The position numbers and the translations under genes are program-made. Under the pieces are notes generated by a model. It was not told where the DNA came from and did no database searches. It saw only the letters and a list, made by a program, of their open reading frames with translations. Source: an uncultured Ruminococcus sp. (GTDB lineage Bacteria; Bacillota; Clostridia; Oscillospirales; Ruminococcaceae). From it: 64,000 nucleotides of DNA. Of this stretch, positions 51,124 to 61,003 are shown in pieces. The stretch is taken from the NCBI GenBank assembly GCA_910579955.1, contig CAJTWE010000011.1:1-64000 (forward strand). Direction: 5' to 3'. Every line of letters begins with the position of its first letter. The first letter of the stretch is position 1.

Positions 51124-52491
51124 ATGAATAATAGAAAAAAACCTATATCTTATAAGCCTAGGAGATCTAGAAAGGCAGGATTTTCTTCCACTAAGAACAT
51201 CGTGCCTACTATTGTTACAATTGCAGCAGCAGGAGTTATTTGTTGCTTTGGCTATTCTATAGCAAAGCCGATTTTAAACAGCAATGATTCGATTTCTACA
51301 AATGCTAACATTCCTGATGGTAGCAGTACAGCAGAAGGAACAACTGTAACTAATAACAGCAGTGTTACAACAACTAAGGGTACTACAGGTCTTGTTGTTC
51401 TAAACGGTGGTAAAACTACTACAACATCTACTGTCACAACAACAGTTACTACAGATAAAAATAATGATGGCAGCAAGCCTGCTGTTCATACAGGAGAGGG
51501 AATCGACGGAGCAGGAGTGCCTTCCGGAAACGGTTCGTCAAACGGAGGCGGAAGCAGCTCTAATAATGATGCCTCAGGCAGCAGCAATGGCGGCGGCAGT
51601 AGTAATGGTGGCAGCTCAGGCGGCAATGTTGGCGGAGGTACACCAGCGCCAGAGGCAAATGTCTATAAGAATGTTCAGTGTTCTGTTCGACTTCCTGAAA
51701 GCTCTGTAAACGATGCTGATTCTCTTCGTGCTATGCTTAAAGATGTAAAATCTAAGTATCCGAGTGCAAAAGCTGTTGTAATTCCAATGAAGCTTCAAGG
51801 CGGTGAACTTAATTATTCATCAAATGCAGCTGGAGACGCAGCATATATGGTATGCAGAGGAAGTATGACGGCTTCTGAGATCGCTGGAATTGTACGTGAA
51901 GAGGGCTTTTATGCTTATGCTTCATGTAGTATGCTTGAGGATCATCTGTATTCTTCTGTTTACACATATTGGCACGCAGGCTATAGAGTTGAAAAAGATG
52001 GCGTACTTACAGGCGACCAGTGGTATGACTATTTTCCTGATCAGGGCGGTCAGCCGTGGCTTGATCCAAACAGTGATATGACAATATCCTATCTTGAAGG
52101 CATTGTACAGGAGCTTTCAAACAGTGGATTTTCAGCTATTTTGTGCAGTGATATTAAATATCCGAATTTTGCACAGGCTGATGAAAAGTATTTGAACCCT
52201 GATATTTATGCTAAGAATCCAGATGCGCTTATTAAGCTGGCAAATGCTTTGAATGCAGCGTCTTCCAATACTACAGATATTGTTTTGGATCTTAGCGCAT
52301 ATAATGCAATGAACGGTTATGAGCTTGTTTATGACCCATCTAAACTTGATGTGTCATATGCTCTTCTTGAAACAAGTTCTGGAGACGCTTCATCCGTTTC
52401 AAGCTGGGCAAGCTCAAATAGTGGAGATATGTCCGTTTCCCTTAGCTATACTGACGGTTCAGGCATCGGACATTGTGTGATAAATTATTAA
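51124..52491 (+). CDS. Membrane-anchored DUF4015-like putative glycoside hydrolase
   Basis: A 455-residue protein with a basic N-terminus, one transmembrane anchor (IVPTIVTIAAAGVICCFGYSI) near 26-46, then a Thr/Ser- and Gly/Ser/Asn-rich linker (about 55-180), and an extracytoplasmic domain from about 190 on. That domain has alternating strand-helix units (AKAVVIPMKLQGGEL, GFYAYASCSML, GFSAILCSDIKYP, DIVLDLSAY) like the TIM barrel of DUF4015 putative glycosyl hydrolases. The assignment is by pattern only; no catalytic residue is proven. GGAG lies nine bases before the ATG. It lies between rpe and hprK and is co-directional, though a functional link is not evident. Confidence 0.6.
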   Translation: MNNRKKPISYKPRRSRKAGFSSTKNIVPTIVTIAAAGVICCFGYSIAKPILNSNDSISTNANIPDGSSTAEGTTVTNNSSVTTTKGTTGLVVLNGGKTTTTSTVTTTVTTDKNNDGSKPAVHTGEGIDGAGVPSGNGSSNGGGSSSNNDASGSSNGGGSSNGGSSGGNVGGGTPAPEANVYKNVQCSVRLPESSVNDADSLRAMLKDVKSKYPSAKAVVIPMKLQGGELNYSSNAAGDAAYMVCRGSMTASEIAGIVREEGFYAYASCSMLEDHLYSSVYTYWHAGYRVEKDGVLTGDQWYDYFPDQGGQPWLDPNSDMTISYLEGIVQELSNSGFSAILCSDIKYPNFAQADEKYLNPDIYAKNPDALIKLANALNAASSNTTDIVLDLSAYNAMNGYELVYDPSKLDVSYALLETSSGDASSVSSWASSNSGDMSVSLSYTDGSGIGHCVINY

Positions 52492-52534
52492 GAAAAAATC
52501 AAAATATCAGACGTAAAAAGAAAAGAGGTATAAC

Positions 52535-53494
52535 ATGGCAAGTAAATTTACAGTTGGTCTTGACAAGATTATTGATGCATTTAAACTTGAAGAAATTCAC
52601 CTTCCAAAAGACGCATCTGAAATTCAGATCGATGAAACAGACGTAACTCGTCCGGGTTTGCAGCTTATGGGTTTTTATGAGTATTTTAATCCAGAGCGTA
52701 TTCAGATTATCGGTAAGATGGAGTTTGCGTATCTTTCAACTATAGATGAGGCAACAAGACAGCAGCGCTTGGAGGCTCTTTTTGCTCAAAGAATGCCTGC
52801 ACTTGTAATATCAAGAGAACTGCCTTATTTTGAAGAAATGCTTGAGCTTGCGCAAAAATATGAAGTTCCGCTTCTGAGAAGCAAGGAGAGTACATCCAAC
52901 TTTATTTCAGGTCTCATTGCGTTTTTGAATGTTAATCTTGCACCCCGTATAACTCGTCACGGTGTACTTATTGAAATTTACGGCGAAGGTGTATTTATTA
53001 CAGGAGAAAGCGGTGTAGGTAAGAGTGAGACTGCTATTGAACTTGTAAAGAGAGGACACCGCCTTGTAGCTGATGATGCTGTTGAGATAAGAAAGGTATC
53101 TAATGATACACTTGTAGGCAGTTCCCCTGATAATATTCGTCACTTCTTGGAACTGCGTGGTATAGGTATTATCAATGCACGCAGACTTTTCGGTATTGGC
53201 GCTGTAAAGAATCGTGAGAATATTGAGCTTATTGTAGAGATGGAGCAGTGGAATCCAGAGAAGATCTATGATCGTATGGGTGTTGATACGCAATACGTAT
53301 CACTTCTCGGAGTAAAAGTTCCTTCACTTACTATTCCTGTAAGACCGGGTAGAAATCTTGCTGTTATTTTGGAAGTTGCAGCTATGAATAACCGTCAGAA
53401 GAAGATGGGATATAATGCTGCAAATGATCTTCTTGAACATCTTGGACTTGACATGGAGAGCAAGGAAGTAGTCAAGGACTACGATACATTTTAA
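52535..53494 (+). CDS. hprK: HPr kinase/phosphorylase
   Basis: A 319-residue bifunctional enzyme. The P-loop GESGVGKSETAIELV is near 156, the DDAVEIR and SPDNIRHFLELRGIGI segment (HprK signature) near 180-215, and PVRPGRNLAVILEVAAM near the end. It phosphorylates HPr at Ser46 and removes the phosphate, controlling carbon catabolite repression in Firmicutes. AGAGG precedes the ATG. It is followed closely by murB, rapZ, whiA and dnaE. Confidence 0.95.
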   Translation: MASKFTVGLDKIIDAFKLEEIHLPKDASEIQIDETDVTRPGLQLMGFYEYFNPERIQIIGKMEFAYLSTIDEATRQQRLEALFAQRMPALVISRELPYFEEMLELAQKYEVPLLRSKESTSNFISGLIAFLNVNLAPRITRHGVLIEIYGEGVFITGESGVGKSETAIELVKRGHRLVADDAVEIRKVSNDTLVGSSPDNIRHFLELRGIGIINARRLFGIGAVKNRENIELIVEMEQWNPEKIYDRMGVDTQYVSLLGVKVPSLTIPVRPGRNLAVILEVAAMNNRQKKMGYNAANDLLEHLGLDMESKEVVKDYDTF

Positions 53495-53522
53495 ATAAAA
53501 CTGATATTTTAGGAGAACATGC

Positions 53523-54431
53523 ATGGAACAAATAGAACAGCTGGAATCTATATGTAAGCGTTATGACTGTCAGCTGCTAAAAAATGAGCCGCTTTGTAAG
53601 CATACAACTTTTCGTATAGGCGGATGTTGCAAGGCACTTATTGATGTAAACAGCAGCGAATTGCTTTTAGAGCTTGTGAATTACTGTAATAAAAACAATG
53701 TAAGATGGACAGTTCTTGGAAATGGCAGTAATGTGCTTGTATCAGATGATGGTTATGACGGTATAGTTTTTTTAGTTGGAAAGCATTTTGCCAATATAAA
53801 ATTTTTAGATGACTATAAGGTTCATTGTGATGCCGGTGTGATTCTTATGACTCTTGCAAAAACAGCGCTTGAAGAATCTTATTCTGGTATGGAATGCCTT
53901 GCTGGAATTCCCGGTACTGTAGGCGGTGCGCTTTATATGAATGCAGGAGCATATGGCGGTGAAATGGCTGATGTTGTTGTTTCTGCGGAATATATTGATG
54001 AGAATGGCTGCCTTAAAACAGTGCTTAAAGATGATATGAATCTATCTTATCGTCACAGCATGTTTAGCGGCACAAGGTGCATTGTAACCGGAGTTACTTT
54101 TCAGCTGCACGATGGAAAATATGACGCTATAAAAACAGAAATGGAAGGATATCTTAACCAGAGAAGAGCGAAGCAGCCTCTTGAACTTCCAAGTGCTGGC
54201 AGTACCTTCAAGCGTCCGGTGGGAAGCTATGCTTCGTTTTTGATAGATCAGTGTGGCCTTAAAGGTGCAAGTGTCGGAGACGCTCAGGTAAGCATTAAGC
54301 ATGCAGGATTTGTGGTGAACACAGGAAAAGCAACTTGCAAAGATGTGCTTGAGCTTTGTGAATATGTAATTGGAACTGTAGAAGAAAAAACAGGATATAA
54401 GCTTGAAATGGAGCCGGTACTGCTTCGGTAG
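53523..54431 (+). CDS. murB: UDP-N-acetylmuramate dehydrogenase
   Basis: A 302-residue FAD enzyme of peptidoglycan precursor synthesis, reducing UDP-GlcNAc-enolpyruvate to UDP-MurNAc. It shows KHTTFRIGG, LGNGSNVLVSDDG, the FAD-site AGIPGTVGGALYMNAGAYGG, SYRHSMF, the catalytic serine in SAGSTFKRP and the final Glu in LEMEPVLL. The layout is type II (no inserted Tyr loop). AGGAG lies upstream. The gap to rapZ is only 16 bases. Confidence 0.95.
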   Translation: MEQIEQLESICKRYDCQLLKNEPLCKHTTFRIGGCCKALIDVNSSELLLELVNYCNKNNVRWTVLGNGSNVLVSDDGYDGIVFLVGKHFANIKFLDDYKVHCDAGVILMTLAKTALEESYSGMECLAGIPGTVGGALYMNAGAYGGEMADVVVSAEYIDENGCLKTVLKDDMNLSYRHSMFSGTRCIVTGVTFQLHDGKYDAIKTEMEGYLNQRRAKQPLELPSAGSTFKRPVGSYASFLIDQCGLKGASVGDAQVSIKHAGFVVNTGKATCKDVLELCEYVIGTVEEKTGYKLEMEPVLLR

Positions 54432-54447
54432 AAAAGAGGTCTTTTAA

Positions 54448-55314
54448 ATGCAGGTTATTGTTGTGACAGGTATGTCTGGTTCGGGAAAATCCGGTGTAAT
54501 GGACGTTCTTGAGGATATTGGATATTATTGTATAGATAACCTTCCGCCTCAGCTTACAAGCCGTTTTATAGATATATGCAGAGAATCAGAAAATCACCTT
54601 GAACGTGTGGCAATAGCAGCGGATTTGCGTTCAGGGGAGATGTTTGCAGATGCTTATAAGTGCTTTTGTCATTTGGAACGTCAGCAAGATTTGGATGTTA
54701 AAATACTTTATATTGATGCGGAAGATGAAGTGCTTGTAAAACGATATAAGGAAACTAGAAGAAAGCATCCTCTCGATGAACGATTCAGCGGAAATTTGCA
54801 TCAGGCAATAGCTTTTGAGCGTGAAAGTCTTATTCAGATAAAGGGTATGGCTGATTATTATATCGAAACTTCTTATTTGTCCGCCTCCCAGCTAAAGGAG
54901 CAGGTAAGAGAGATCTTTCTCAGCAGTCCTACAGATTCTATGTCCATAAAGGTAACTTCATTCGGGTTCAAATATGGTGTTTCCACAGAATCAGATCTTG
55001 TATTTGATGTGAGATGTCTTCCCAATCCATACTACATTGCAGAGCTTAGGTCGCATACCGGGTGTGAAAAATGCGTTCAGGACTATGTAATGTCGTTTGA
55101 GCAGTCAAAAGAGCTTATGAAAAAGCTTGAGGATATGCTGGATTTTCTTATTCCGCTTTATGTTCATGAGGGCAAGAGCAGACTTGTTATATCGTTTGGT
55201 TGTACAGGCGGCAAGCACCGTTCTATAACTTTTGCTGAGCTTATAGGCGATTATCTTGCTACAAAAGGAATGAGAGTTGTAAAACAGCATCGTGATATAG
55301 GCAAGGATCGCTAA
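54448..55314 (+). CDS. rapZ: RNase adapter/nucleotide-binding protein RapZ (YvcJ)
   Basis: A 288-residue P-loop protein: VVTGMSGSGKSGVMDVLED at the start, YCIDNLPPQL, RRKHPL, SFGFKYG and a C-terminal SFGCTGGKHRSITFAE motif, which is the conserved RapZ/YvcJ end. In E. coli it controls GlmS through small RNAs; in B. subtilis YvcJ binds nucleotides and affects competence. The gene normally pairs with yvcK and whiA; here whiA follows after a hairpin and yvcK is absent. Confidence 0.95.
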   Translation: MQVIVVTGMSGSGKSGVMDVLEDIGYYCIDNLPPQLTSRFIDICRESENHLERVAIAADLRSGEMFADAYKCFCHLERQQDLDVKILYIDAEDEVLVKRYKETRRKHPLDERFSGNLHQAIAFERESLIQIKGMADYYIETSYLSASQLKEQVREIFLSSPTDSMSIKVTSFGFKYGVSTESDLVFDVRCLPNPYYIAELRSHTGCEKCVQDYVMSFEQSKELMKKLEDMLDFLIPLYVHEGKSRLVISFGCTGGKHRSITFAELIGDYLATKGMRVVKQHRDIGKDR

Positions 55315-55336
55315 TAAAAAAATTTAAGATAATAAT

Positions 55337-55372
55337 GCCGTCCTATTCTTATTCGGAAAGGACGGCTGTTTT
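55337..55372 (+). terminator. Hairpin between rapZ and whiA
   Basis: GCCGTCCT (55337-55344) pairs with AGGACGGC (55359-55366), followed by TGTTTTG. It could partly end transcription before whiA. It stands where yvcK is found in many relatives. Confidence 0.65.
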
Positions 55373-55392
55373 GTAAAAAGGGAGGTGCTTAT

Positions 55393-56292
55393 TTGTCATT
55401 TGCAAATCAAGTGAGAGATGAAGTACGAAAAACCATAAATGACAGAGACAAAAAATTTGCCTGTCTTTATGGAATACTTCTTTATGCCAGAATATTTACC
55501 GAGCAGCAGATATGTTTTCAAACTGAAAGTAGTGAGGTTGCTGCGTTAGTGCCTGAACTTTTTAAGTCTGTATTTGGCGAAAAACTTGTGTGTGCCGAAA
55601 AGACAGAAAGCGGCAGTGTAAGCTTTGCGATAACAGATAGTAAACTTATTGGGGATATTTGCAGTACATATAAGATAGATCCTGCGTGTCGTGAGGTAAA
55701 TCTGAGAAATATTGTAAATAACAGTACAGGTGCATTTCTTGCAGGTGCATTTTTTATATGCGGCAGTGTTATTGATCCCAATAAGGAATATCATCTAGAA
55801 TTTGTTGTGCCAACAGAGCTTTTGTGCAGCGATCTTAATGCAGTGCTTGGCTCTTTTGGAGTATCCGGTAGAATAATTCAGCGCAAAAAGTCATATATAC
55901 TCTATTTGAAAGATAGTGAATGCATAGAGGATACTCTTACATTTATGGGCGCTCAACAGTGTACTATGGATATTATGAATGTAAAAATACGTAAGGATAT
56001 GCGTAACAAGGCAAACAGACTGCGTAACTGCGACGAAGCAAATATAAATAAGGTTGTAAACGCTGCAATGCGGCAAACAGAGGACATTCTCCTTCTTATT
56101 AAGTATAATGAGCTGGAAAATCTTTCTCCGCAAATAAGGGAGGTCGCAAAAATTAGAATCGAAAATCCTGAACTCAGTCTAAAGGAGATAGGCGAACTTC
56201 TAACTGTTCCTATTGGACGTTCTGGAGTAAATCATCGTTTTAAAAAGATAGCAGCGGTTGCAAAGGAGCTGAGAGAAAATGGCTGCAAGTAA
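55393..56292 (+). CDS. whiA: Sporulation/cell-division regulator WhiA
   Basis: A 299-residue protein with an N-terminal LAGLIDADG-like domain (STGAFLAGAFFICGSV) and a C-terminal helix-turn-helix (PELSLKEIGELLTVPIGRSG, VNHRFKKIAAVAKEL). WhiA is universal in Gram-positive bacteria and influences division and chromosome segregation. The start is TTG at 55393 with GGGAGG seven bases upstream. Its last 14 bases overlap the start of dnaE, implying coupling. Confidence 0.92.
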   Translation: MSFANQVRDEVRKTINDRDKKFACLYGILLYARIFTEQQICFQTESSEVAALVPELFKSVFGEKLVCAEKTESGSVSFAITDSKLIGDICSTYKIDPACREVNLRNIVNNSTGAFLAGAFFICGSVIDPNKEYHLEFVVPTELLCSDLNAVLGSFGVSGRIIQRKKSYILYLKDSECIEDTLTFMGAQQCTMDIMNVKIRKDMRNKANRLRNCDEANINKVVNAAMRQTEDILLLIKYNELENLSPQIREVAKIRIENPELSLKEIGELLTVPIGRSGVNHRFKKIAAVAKELRENGCK

Positions 56293-59200
56293 TATTCCAG
56301 GCAGTGCTTTTGCTCATTTACATCTTCATAGTGTATACAGTCTTCTTGATGGTGCTTGTAATATAGATAGCCTTATAGAACATGTAAAGTCTTTGGGACA
56401 GGATTCTGTTGCTGTTACAGATCATGGCAATCTCTATGCTGCGGTTATTTTTGCACAGGCAGCTGAAAAAGCGGGTATTCATGCAGTAATAGGCTGCGAA
56501 GTTTATGTTGCAGCACGTACACGATTTGATAAGGATAATATTCTTGACAGAAAAAGCGATCATCTCATTCTTTTGTGTGAAAATGAAAATGGTTATCGTA
56601 ATCTTGTAAAGCTTGTTACTAAAGCTAATATGGAAGGCTTCTATCATCGTCCACGAGTAGATGAAGAGCTGCTTCGTGAATATAGTGATGGACTTATTTG
56701 TCTGTCGGGCTGCGTTGCAGGAAAGCTGGCACGTCTTATTCTTGCAGGTGATTATGAAAAAGCTAAGCAGACGGCACTTATGTATCGTGATATATTTGGT
56801 GAGAATAACTATTTTATTGAAGTTCAGAATCATGGCATAAAAGAAGAACTGCGAGCGCTTCCGAATCTGTATAGATTGTCAAGAGAGACAGGCATACCTT
56901 TGGCTGCTACAAATGACGCTCATTATGTAAGAAAAAACGATGCCGAAATGCAGAGAGTACTGCTTTGTATTCAGACGGGGAAGAACATAGAAGATGAGAT
57001 CGGAATGGGCTTTGAAACAAACGAGTTCTATGTAAAAAGTACGCAGGAAATGGCAGAGCTTTTTTCATCTGTGCCCGAAGCTATAACAAATACAGGAAAG
57101 ATCGCTAAGAGGTGCAATGTTCATTTTGAAACAGGAAAGGTGTATTTGCCGAAGTTTGAGACACAGGGCGGAACTGATTCCAAAAAATTATTTGCAAGTC
57201 TTTGTAGAGATGGACTTATAAAAAAATATGGAAACCATCCTTCAAAGGAAGTTTCGGATCGTATGAAATATGAGATGAGTGTTATCAGCCGTATGGGATT
57301 TGTGGACTATTTCTTGATAGTCTGGGATTATGTAGCATTTGCACGGCGAAATAACATACCTGTAGGTCCGGGACGAGGTTCAGGCGCAGGAAGCATATGT
57401 GCTTATTGTCTTGATATAACTCAGATAGATCCAATAGAGAATCATCTCCTTTTTGAAAGATTTTTGAATCCTGAAAGAGTAAGTATGCCTGACTTTGATA
57501 TAGATTTCTGTATTGAGGGGAGACAAGCTGTAAAAGACTATGTTATAAAGCGTTACGGCAAGGAACGTGTATCAGAGATAGTTACTTTCGACCTTATGAA
57601 GGCAAGAGGCGCAGTGCGTGATACAGGCAGAGCTATGAATATGCCTTATTCTCTTTGTGATAAAATAGCTAAAATGATAGATCCAAGGCGTACTATATCC
57701 GAAACCCTTGAATCTTCGGACGGAGAAGATCTCAGACAGATTTACAGATCGGATTCCAGTGCGAAAAGACTTATTGATATGGCGATGCGTCTTGAAGGCG
57801 TTCCAAGGCACACCTCAACTCATGCGGCAGGTGTAATTATTTCAGCTTTTCCAATAGAGGATATGGTTCCGCTTCAAATGAATGATGATACTGTTGTAAC
57901 TCAGTATACTATGACGACGCTGGAATCATTGGGACTTCTGAAATTCGATTTTTTGGGACTGAGAAATCTTACAGTAATAAGAGACTGCGTTCGTAGTATA
58001 GAAAAGTATGATTCTGATTTTAGCATTCAGAATATCCCTGTTAATGACAGTGATGTATTCAATATGATGTCAAAAGGTGAAACTACCGGTGTTTTTCAAT
58101 TTGAAAGCGCAGGTATGCGCCGTGTGCTTATGCAGCTAAAACCTGAGAGTCTGGAGGACCTTACTGCGGTTCTGTCACTTTATAGACCCGGACCTCGTGA
58201 TTCTATACCGAAATATATAGAAAACCGTCATCATCCTGAAAATATAACTTATGCGCATCCGCTCCTTGAACCTATTTTAAATGTTACAAATGGTTGTATT
58301 GTATATCAGGAGCAGGTTATGGAAATATGCCGTGTTCTGGCAGGTTATTCATACGGTAGAGCTGATCTTGTACGTCGTGCTATGTCTAAAAAGAAGCATG
58401 ATGTTATGGAAAAAGAACGTAAGATATTTCTATATGGAGACGGCAAAAGCATAGATGGAGCTGTTGCAAGGGGAGTATCTCCTGAAATAGCAAACAGCAT
58501 ATTTGATGAAATATCAGGCTTTGCATCATATGCATTCAATAAATCTCATGCAGCTGCCTATGCGTTTTTAGCATACCAAACGGCGTATTTGAAATACCAC
58601 TATTTTGCAGATTATATGGCTGCTCTTATGACCAGTGTAATAGGGGACAGTGTGAAGCTTTTGTCATATATAAATTTATGTGAAGATAAAGGCGTAAAAA
58701 TACTTTCTCCTCATGTAAACAGAAGCGGTCTTATATTTGAAAGACGAGGACAGGATATATGCTTTGGTTTGCTGGCGGTGAAAAATCTCGGAAAATCATT
58801 TATAGAAAATCTTGAAGCAGAACGTCAAAAAAATGGTGCGTTTACAGGATTGCGTGATTTTTGCCGTAGAATGTCGGAGAAAGATTTAAATAAACGTGAG
58901 CTTGAAAGTCTTATATGCTGCGGTGCTTTGGATGGGCTTGGACTTAATCGCAGGCAGATGAAGAGTAATTATGAAAGCGTACTTGCTGCGTATCGTGAAT
59001 CTTCTAATATGCAGCTAGAAGGACAAATGAATTTTTTTGGTCTTGCAGCAGATAACGGAGTATATGAATCACCATTTGCAAATGAGCCTGAGTTTTCACG
59101 TGGGGAGCTTCTTCATATGGAAAAGGAATATACGGGAATGTATCTTTCGGGACATCCTCTTGCGGAATATTTCACTCTTTCAAAACTTTTTCATACAGCT

Positions 59201-59731
59201 GATTTTTCAAAAATTGCAGAAGACAATACACTTGTTCCCGATCAATCAAATATATCATCAATATGTATAGTAAGCGAAGTGAAACGGCATATAACCAAAA
59301 AAGGTGATACAATGTGCTTTATGAAATGCGAGGATATAGCAGGAGATATGGATTGTGTTGTATTTCCGGAGCTTTATGCTGCATCAAAGCAAAAGCTTGC
59401 TGTTGATAAAATAATTTATATAACAGGAAAGCTTAGCTATAAGGATGAGAGCACGTCGCTAATATGCAGCAGTATTCTGAATGAAGATGATCTTAGACGC
59501 AAACTTAAAAGAAGCAAGCTTTGTTGTAAATTTACATCTGCTGACAGAGAAAAAATGCGCATCGCAGCAGATATTGCAATAAAATATAGAGGAGAAGTTC
59601 CACTATGTTTTTATCTTACTGATATAAAGAAAATGCTTATGCCTAAAGTAAGGATAGAAACAGACCCCTCAAAGGAGCTTGCAGAAGAACTTTTTAATGC
59701 TTTTGGAGAGGAAAATATAGGGCTTATATAG
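56279..59731 (+). CDS. dnaE: DNA polymerase III alpha subunit
   Basis: A 1150-residue replicative polymerase of the DnaE1 type. The N-terminal PHP domain begins AHLHLHSVYSLLDGA; the catalytic aspartates are in PDFDIDF near 400; GPGRGSGAGS and YQEQVMEICRVLAGY mark the palm and fingers; an OB fold (ICIVSEVKRHITKKGDTM) lies near the end. It starts inside whiA with ATG at 56279. Firmicutes also have PolC elsewhere; it is not in this window. Confidence 0.95.
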   Translation: MAASNIPGSAFAHLHLHSVYSLLDGACNIDSLIEHVKSLGQDSVAVTDHGNLYAAVIFAQAAEKAGIHAVIGCEVYVAARTRFDKDNILDRKSDHLILLCENENGYRNLVKLVTKANMEGFYHRPRVDEELLREYSDGLICLSGCVAGKLARLILAGDYEKAKQTALMYRDIFGENNYFIEVQNHGIKEELRALPNLYRLSRETGIPLAATNDAHYVRKNDAEMQRVLLCIQTGKNIEDEIGMGFETNEFYVKSTQEMAELFSSVPEAITNTGKIAKRCNVHFETGKVYLPKFETQGGTDSKKLFASLCRDGLIKKYGNHPSKEVSDRMKYEMSVISRMGFVDYFLIVWDYVAFARRNNIPVGPGRGSGAGSICAYCLDITQIDPIENHLLFERFLNPERVSMPDFDIDFCIEGRQAVKDYVIKRYGKERVSEIVTFDLMKARGAVRDTGRAMNMPYSLCDKIAKMIDPRRTISETLESSDGEDLRQIYRSDSSAKRLIDMAMRLEGVPRHTSTHAAGVIISAFPIEDMVPLQMNDDTVVTQYTMTTLESLGLLKFDFLGLRNLTVIRDCVRSIEKYDSDFSIQNIPVNDSDVFNMMSKGETTGVFQFESAGMRRVLMQLKPESLEDLTAVLSLYRPGPRDSIPKYIENRHHPENITYAHPLLEPILNVTNGCIVYQEQVMEICRVLAGYSYGRADLVRRAMSKKKHDVMEKERKIFLYGDGKSIDGAVARGVSPEIANSIFDEISGFASYAFNKSHAAAYAFLAYQTAYLKYHYFADYMAALMTSVIGDSVKLLSYINLCEDKGVKILSPHVNRSGLIFERRGQDICFGLLAVKNLGKSFIENLEAERQKNGAFTGLRDFCRRMSEKDLNKRELESLICCGALDGLGLNRRQMKSNYESVLAAYRESSNMQLEGQMNFFGLAADNGVYESPFANEPEFSRGELLHMEKEYTGMYLSGHPLAEYFTLSKLFHTADFSKIAEDNTLVPDQSNISSICIVSEVKRHITKKGDTMCFMKCEDIAGDMDCVVFPELYAASKQKLAVDKIIYITGKLSYKDESTSLICSSILNEDDLRRKLKRSKLCCKFTSADREKMRIAADIAIKYRGEVPLCFYLTDIKKMLMPKVRIETDPSKELAEELFNAFGEENIGLI

Positions 59732-59789
59732 TTTTAAGTCAAAATATTTTTTAAAATTACAATAAAATGTTAAATTTTACAGTATTGCC

Positions 59790-59817
59790 TTGACAAATAA
59801 AATAAATGCTGTATAAT
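59790..59817 (+). promoter_or_regulatory. Promoter of pfkA
   Basis: TTGACA (59790-59795), 16 bases, TATAAT (59812-59817), 78 bases before the ATG. No other gene is seen in the 59732-59894 gap. Confidence 0.7.
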
Positions 59818-59894
59818 TATATTAGAATGTAAAGATGTATTAGAAAAGTCTTGATAATACTTTAAATAATACAGATAATCGGAGGAGAATAAAT

Positions 59895-60860
59895 ATGATT
59901 AAAACTATTGGTATATTGACAAGCGGCGGAGACGCACCTGGTATGAATGCGGCAATTCGTGCAGTTGTACGTTCAGCGCTCAAGAAGGGTATCAAGGTTT
60001 TTGGCATTCGCCGTGGTTACTGCGGTCTTATTGATGGTGATATTTTTGAAATGAACGAAATGAGCGTTTCCAATATCACTCATAAGGGCGGTACAATGCT
60101 TTATACAGCAAGAAGCTCAGAATTCCGTACTGAAGAGGGCATGCAGAAGGCAATTGAAAATTGCAATAAGTTTGGCCTTGAGGGAATTGTTGTAATTGGT
60201 GGTGACGGTTCATTCCGTGGCGCTGCTGATCTTTCAGCAAGAGGTATTCTTACTGTAGGTCTGCCGGGCACTATTGATAACGATATTGCTTGTACAGAAT
60301 ATACTATCGGTTATGACACAGCAATGAACACTGCTATGGAAATGATAGACAAGCTTCAAGATACCAGCCAGTCTCATGATCGCTGCTCTGTAGTAGAGGT
60401 TATGGGTCGTGGTGCAGGCTTTATCGCTGTAAATACAGCTGTAGCTTGTGGCGCTATTGAGATCATTACTAAGGAAGTACCTTATGATCTTGATGCTCTG
60501 GCTAAGGATATGCTGGAATGCAAGAAGAATGGTAAGCAGAACTTTATTGTAGTTGTATCTGAGAATGTTGGTCATTCTCATGAAATTGCTACTGCAATTC
60601 AGGAAAAGACCGGTGTTGAAACTCGTGCTACTGTTCTTGGCCATGTACAGAGAGGTGGTTCACCTACAGTTCGTGACCGTATTGTAGCAAGCGAAATGGC
60701 TTACTATGCAGTAGAGCTTTTGGCTCAGGGTATTGGTAACCGTGTTGTTGCTATGCAGAAGAATGAGATCGTTGACTTCGACATTCAGGAAGCACTGTCA
60801 ATGTCAAAGCCTTATGATATGAAGCTTCATAAAATTGCAAAGGATATTGCATTCTTTTAA
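59895..60860 (+). CDS. pfkA: ATP-dependent 6-phosphofructokinase
   Basis: A 321-residue enzyme of glycolysis. It has ILTSGGDAPGMNAAIRAVV, the ATP-site GGDGSFRGA (Gly after GGD, as in ATP-dependent rather than pyrophosphate enzymes), the catalytic PGTIDNDI and MGRGAGF. It converts fructose 6-phosphate to fructose 1,6-bisphosphate. A strong GGAGGAG site precedes the ATG. The codon pattern is more regular than in its neighbours, in line with high expression. It has its own promoter and terminator. Confidence 0.96.
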   Translation: MIKTIGILTSGGDAPGMNAAIRAVVRSALKKGIKVFGIRRGYCGLIDGDIFEMNEMSVSNITHKGGTMLYTARSSEFRTEEGMQKAIENCNKFGLEGIVVIGGDGSFRGAADLSARGILTVGLPGTIDNDIACTEYTIGYDTAMNTAMEMIDKLQDTSQSHDRCSVVEVMGRGAGFIAVNTAVACGAIEIITKEVPYDLDALAKDMLECKKNGKQNFIVVVSENVGHSHEIATAIQEKTGVETRATVLGHVQRGGSPTVRDRIVASEMAYYAVELLAQGIGNRVVAMQKNEIVDFDIQEALSMSKPYDMKLHKIAKDIAFF

Positions 60861-60890
60861 TTGATAATATAAATTTATAATATTGATATC

Positions 60891-60926
60891 AAAAGCTGCT
60901 GCGTTTTTGCGTGGCAGCTTTTTTGT
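60891..60926 (+). terminator. Terminator of pfkA
   Basis: AAAAGCTGCTGCG pairs with CGTGGCAGCTTTT around a short loop, followed by a run of T. Confidence 0.85.
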
Positions 60927-60937
60927 TTATTTGGTAC

Positions 60938-60966
60938 TTGACAAGATACGGTTATATGTGTATAAT
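60938..60966 (+). promoter_or_regulatory. Promoter of the zinc transporter operon
   Basis: TTGACA (60938-60943), 17 bases, TATAAT (60961-60966). Confidence 0.8.
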
Positions 60967-60970
60967 AATA

Positions 60971-60985
60971 TGAGAATCATTTTCA
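60971..60985 (+). promoter_or_regulatory. Fur-family (Zur/Fur-like) operator
   Basis: TGAGAATCATTTTCA is a 7-1-7 inverted repeat close to the Fur box TGATAATnATTATCA (12 of 14 fixed positions). It begins five bases after the -10 box, so a bound repressor would block transcription. Zur is the natural candidate given the genes downstream. Confidence 0.6.
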
Positions 60986-61003
60986 ATTTGTGCGGAGGTG
61001 CGT

